Shown here: positions 60,976-64,000 of the stretch, piece by piece | Position numbering within the stretch: position 1 is the first letter of the stretch | Layout of the letters: every line of letters begins with the position of its first letter | Assembly: GCF_009192995.1 (NCBI RefSeq) | Contig: NZ_SDID01000009.1 | Location: forward strand, 1-64,000 | Direction: 5' to 3' | From: Sulfurimonas indica | GTDB lineage: Bacteria > Campylobacterota > Campylobacteria > Campylobacterales > Sulfurimonadaceae | Length of the DNA stretch: 64,000 nt | Notes under the pieces: generated by a model | Database searches by the model: none | What the model was told of the DNA's origin: nothing | Seen by the model: only the letters and a program-made list of their open reading frames with translations | Program-made: the position numbers and the translations under genes

Positions 60976-61527
60976 ATGTATAAAAAAATTTTACTGCTTC
61001 ATGGTTGGGGAGGAAGTGATTTTCCTCATTGGCAGAGCTGGCTTGCAGGTGAATTGGCACGTGATTATGGCTGTGTAAATTTTTTGCGTTTTTGGGATTT
61101 TGACAATCCTAAACTTGATATCTGGTTGCGTGAGCTTCAAGATGCACTACAAGATTTCAGACCCGACATTGTTATCTGTCACTCTTTGGCAAATACACTT
61201 TGGTTTCATCTTTGTGCGAAAAAAGAGCTGCGTGAAATAGAAAAACTCTACCTGGTTGCACCACCTAGTTTGAATTGCACTATTACAGAATTAAGTGAAT
61301 TTTTTCCTGTAGATATACCGCCAAATCTTTATGCCAAAGAAACACTGCTTATTACCTCAACAAATGACCCTTATATGACCCAAAAAGAGGCAAATGATTT
61401 AGAGAAAAAGCTAAACATTCCTATGAAAGTTATACAAAACGGTGGTCATTTAAATGCAGACAGCGGTTATGGTCAGTGGGAGTGGATGCTTCAAGAGTTA
61501 AAAGCTGTTACCACATCTCACGCATAG
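60976..61527 (+). CDS. RBBP9/YdeN-like alpha/beta hydrolase
   Basis: 183 residues. L-L-H-G-W-G-G-S near the N-terminus, the nucleophile elbow V-I-C-H-S-L-A-N (Ser near 73), Asp in S-T-N-D-P-Y and His in G-G-H-L-N. The fold and length match the RBBP9 group of small serine hydrolases. Substrate unknown. AAAGGA precedes ATG. It overlaps the convergent small gene by 10 nt. Confidence 0.9.
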   Translation: MYKKILLLHGWGGSDFPHWQSWLAGELARDYGCVNFLRFWDFDNPKLDIWLRELQDALQDFRPDIVICHSLANTLWFHLCAKKELREIEKLYLVAPPSLNCTITELSEFFPVDIPPNLYAKETLLITSTNDPYMTQKEANDLEKKLNIPMKVIQNGGHLNADSGYGQWEWMLQELKAVTTSHA

Positions 61528-61736
61528 ATATCAAGTTGATTGCTACTGAGAGTCGGTTTTACTTCCTGTTTGAGTGATTCTTGCACGATTTTGGCTTTTT
61601 GCACTGTTTCATTTTGGGCATTGAAGCCTTGCGAACTATTTTTTGTATTATCATCTTTTACAGAATTAGGGTCTAATCTCCCTACCTGCATAGAGCTAGG
61701 ATATGGAGATTGAAATGTATACTGTACCACTTTCAT
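61518..61736 (-). CDS. Small hypothetical protein, possibly flagellar or regulatory
   Basis: 72 residues. ATG 61736 is preceded by AAAGGAGGATGAT, a strong ribosome site, so the longer frame from 61775 is not used. It is polar and probably disordered (P-Y-P-S-S-M-Q-V-G-R-L-D-P-N-S, N-A-Q-N-E-T-V-Q-K-A-K). No signal peptide and no known family. Confidence 0.6.
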   Translation of the reverse strand: MKVVQYTFQSPYPSSMQVGRLDPNSVKDDNTKNSSQGFNAQNETVQKAKIVQESLKQEVKPTLSSNQLDIYA

Positions 61737-61788
61737 ATCATCCTCCTTTGTGCCTATATAAAAATTATAGCACAAAAATCATAAAAAA

Positions 61789-63471
61789 TTAACCGATTAT
61801 ATACTGATCTCTTCCATTATGCTTCGCCATATAAAGTGCATTATCCACTCGTTTAAAGAGCTCTTCATAGTCATCTCCCTTTTTATATGTTGTCAAACCA
61901 AATGATGCTGTAATCTTTGGAACAGGTGAAAATACAACTTTAGCTATTTTCTTTTGCAATTTTTCAACTAAGTGCACCAACCCCTCTTTATTGGTATAGT
62001 TAGCAATAATAATGAACTCTTCTCCACCCCATCGTGCTACAAAATCATCCTCTCTTACATTTTTCTGCAGAACCTTGGCAAATCTTTTTAAAACTTCATC
62101 ACCAATCTTATGTCCATAATTATCATTAACAAGTTTAAAAAAATCTATATCAACAAGTATCAATCCAAACTCACTACCATAGCGCTGTGCGCTTTTTATC
62201 TTTCTTTTAATCGTTTGCAAATACTCACTACGATTATAAAGGGAGGTTAAAGCATCATGTGTTGAGAGATTTTCCAACTCTTTTGTTGTCACTTTGACAA
62301 GATGGGTCAAAGCTTTTTTAATAGGGTCAAAATCTTTCGTATCTACAGTAATTAACCTCTTCTCTTTTAAGCTCTTTTTAGTCTCTGAAAGCAGCATAAA
62401 AGTAGTAGTGACATTTAAAAGCTCTGCTATTTTTCCTGCGTGAAAATACTCTCCAAATGTGAAAAAACCAACCGTAGGAGCAAGTGATTCCAAAATATTT
62501 ATCTCATCCCTCAGCTTATCTTCCAGCAGTGCCTTTCTTGCGGCACAAGAGTAGATATAGACAGCTTCGGCGGCTTTTGTTTTAATCTTTTCAAAATATT
62601 CATAAAGATTATCTGTCAACTCTTCAATATTTGCAAAACTAAAGCGAACACTATCCCCTACATCAAATTTTCCTGCATACATCAAAGCATGATTCTCTGT
62701 AACAGCGACAGGATCCCTTGCCACCAAAACACCCTCTTTATCTAAGAGTAATGGAAAAGCCATACAGGAAGCCGGAAGATTGTTTACAACATCATCACCA
62801 AGATACTTTCTATACACATCAATAATCGCAATACCATCAAGTTCATAAAGAGTAGAACCGTCTGCTTTTGTAACACTCATCTCTTTGCCAATAGGAGTCC
62901 ATTTCAATATATAATCACTATTAACGAAAAGTTCATCCCCACTCAGTGTCGCTATAACGCAACCGTTGTCACTATACTCTTTTTCTGTGAAAACATATGT
63001 TTGCTTGAAGCTTTTATCTGCTGCTCGACCACCTGCAATAACAATGTCAGGAGCCATCTTATAAATATCTTTTAGCAGTGTTTCTGCATCACTTTTAAGC
63101 CCATCACTAAAAATTATCATTGCCTTTGTATTATCACTTAAAAGCTCTTTTTGAATATCTTCAAGATGGAAATTCTTGTCTAATTGATAGAGTTTTGATT
63201 TTATGGATGTCTTGTTAAATATACTAAATGAGAGTGTCACCGTATTATCATACATTGCACCATTACAGATTTCACCACTTGTTGTAGTACCAATAATATT
63301 GGCTTTTGGTAGTCTTTCTTTAACTACTCCAGCTAATTCCAGACAATACTCTGCATCAACAATACCACTGAATATCTGAACAAAAAGCCTCTCTTCTTTT
63401 TCTAGTTCATGAAGTTCTATAAATCTTTGAAGCTCTGCTTCATTTGTATATACCGTGTTATAACTTGTCAC
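61789..63471 (-). CDS. FIST-domain diguanylate cyclase
   Basis: 560 residues. FIST_N (about 20-210) and FIST_C (about 215-370) sensory domains, then a linker helix and a GGDEF domain (about 395-560) with R-W-G-G-E-E-F-I, D-I-D-F-F-K-L-V-N-D-N-Y-G-H and L-Y-M-A-K-H-N-G-R-D. The active-site form is intact, so it should make cyclic di-GMP. FIST binds small ligands such as amino acids. No membrane segment. Confidence 0.93.
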   Translation of the reverse strand: MTSYNTVYTNEAELQRFIELHELEKEERLFVQIFSGIVDAEYCLELAGVVKERLPKANIIGTTTSGEICNGAMYDNTVTLSFSIFNKTSIKSKLYQLDKNFHLEDIQKELLSDNTKAMIIFSDGLKSDAETLLKDIYKMAPDIVIAGGRAADKSFKQTYVFTEKEYSDNGCVIATLSGDELFVNSDYILKWTPIGKEMSVTKADGSTLYELDGIAIIDVYRKYLGDDVVNNLPASCMAFPLLLDKEGVLVARDPVAVTENHALMYAGKFDVGDSVRFSFANIEELTDNLYEYFEKIKTKAAEAVYIYSCAARKALLEDKLRDEINILESLAPTVGFFTFGEYFHAGKIAELLNVTTTFMLLSETKKSLKEKRLITVDTKDFDPIKKALTHLVKVTTKELENLSTHDALTSLYNRSEYLQTIKRKIKSAQRYGSEFGLILVDIDFFKLVNDNYGHKIGDEVLKRFAKVLQKNVREDDFVARWGGEEFIIIANYTNKEGLVHLVEKLQKKIAKVVFSPVPKITASFGLTTYKKGDDYEELFKRVDNALYMAKHNGRDQYIIG

Positions 63472-63582
63472 AGACTCTCCTTTTATAAGGGAATCTAAAA
63501 GATATCCTTAGATCTTATAGACTATTATATCATTCAAGCAACATAAAAAAACTTAAAGTATCACATTTTGCCTCATAGATTT

Positions 63583-64000
63583 TTATAATGTCCAAACCGA
63601 AAATTTACGGTTTTTAATTTTTCCACTTTTTAAATACTTAAATGCACGATCAATATCATCACTTGCCACAGCTACATAAGCTTGCCTCTCATAAATATCT
63701 ATCTTACCGATTGAACTACCTGCAAGCCCTGCTTCACCACTCAACGCTCCTAAAATATCCCCAGCACGCAGTTTATCTTTCTTACCGCCTTCAATCACAA
63801 GCGTTACAAACTCCGGCGTCATCTCAAAAGAGTCCACTTCTTCTATATCACTAGCATCAAGAAACTGCCGTTTTGCCTCCTCTTTATACTCTGCTACTTT
63901 TTCCTCTTCAAAGTTCTCATAAAGTGTAAGTGCAACTCCTTTTGCACCGGCACGTCCAGTACGTCCTATACGGTGTGTATAGGTCTCTTTTGTATGTGGC
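63583..64000 (-). CDS. dbpA: DbpA-like DEAD-box RNA helicase, C-terminal part (runs off window)
   Basis: About 138 codons are visible. The right edge shows H-R-I-G-R-T-G-R-A-G (helicase motif VI), then a linker and the DbpA RNA-binding domain with L-V-I-E-G-G-K-K-D-K-L-R-A-G-D-I-L-G-A-L and I-G-K-I-D-I-Y-E-R-Q-A-Y-V-A-V. DbpA acts in 50S assembly. The first half lies outside the window. Confidence 0.93.
   Translation of the reverse strand, partial: PHTKETYTHRIGRTGRAGAKGVALTLYENFEEEKVAEYKEEAKRQFLDASDIEEVDSFEMTPEFVTLVIEGGKKDKLRAGDILGALSGEAGLAGSSIGKIDIYERQAYVAVASDDIDRAFKYLKSGKIKNRKFSVWTL

Noticed and set aside
2994-61524. Strand polarity of TGCGTGAG (KOPS-like)
   Set aside because: Counts of 17 and 12 are too even over 64 kb to claim polarity.
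1-64000. tRNA or rRNA genes
   Set aside because: No cloverleaf or rRNA-like segment was recognised in the gaps, which are nearly all under 200 bases.

Overview
The window looks like a chromosome segment from a Sulfurimonas-like member of the Campylobacterota. The DNA is AT-rich, with extended TGnTATAAT-type -10 boxes and little sign of -35 boxes. Its genes also fit that group: a SurA/PEB4-like chaperone, GGDEF/EAL proteins, CusCBA copper efflux, a UMF1-type MFS carrier and a FIST-GGDEF protein. The genus is an inference from gene content and style; no marker was compared.

Layout. 1-1240: relics, namely the end of an IS21-family element running off the left edge, a small Cys-rich protein, and the decayed tail of an EAL protein. 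1241-1907: rpmI-rplT. 2214-12114: a complete minus-strand type II secretion operon (gspG-H-F-K-L-M-N-C-D-E-I-J) behind one promoter. 12172-19155: a 2327-residue repeat-rich lipoprotein, a plausible secretion client. 19392-19498: the SRP RNA gene. 19546-26875: a plus-strand operon for peptidoglycan recycling, with an exported NagZ-amidase fusion, a sodium:solute symporter, AnmK, AmgK-like kinase, MurU and an MltB-like lytic transglycosylase. 26877-35858: housekeeping and signalling genes (two GAF proteins, ArsC-like, dCMP deaminase, SurA-like, GltX, ABC exporter, MutY, and an OmpR-type two-component pair). 35917-37852: a broken exonuclease/RecQ/UvrD-type helicase gene.

37909-58047 is mostly a copper-handling region: a CopZ-like Fe-S protein, a YtkA-like Met-rich protein, CusC, CusB, CusA, a small HMA chaperone, DUF302, SHOCT, CopA ATPase, two secreted proteins with C-G-x-G-K-C-G repeats, DoxX, an FMN glutamate-synthase-like protein, and a Tat/GMC oxidoreductase set. 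It is interrupted by a small island with an IS256 fragment, a truncated cytosine methyltransferase and an AAA/DUF4143 ATPase. Six promoters here share the same architecture: heptamer CACAAAC-like, 4 nt, a second heptamer, 6 nt, -10 hexamer. That geometry is typical of OmpR/PhoB-family response regulators, and such a regulator lies at 35211-35858. I read this as one copper regulon tying efflux to the Cys-repeat proteins and the oxidoreductases. It is the strongest candidate for something undescribed here.

58157-64000: a 5'-truncated DUF234 protein, a GGDEF/EAL protein, an RBBP9-like hydrolase, a FIST-GGDEF protein and the 3' end of a DbpA-like helicase.

Two genome-scale patterns also stand out. 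The octamer TGCGTGAG occurs about 29 times (both strands) and falls in several different codon contexts. Several genes have the ATG 5-7 nt after a good -10 box, which predicts leaderless mRNAs.
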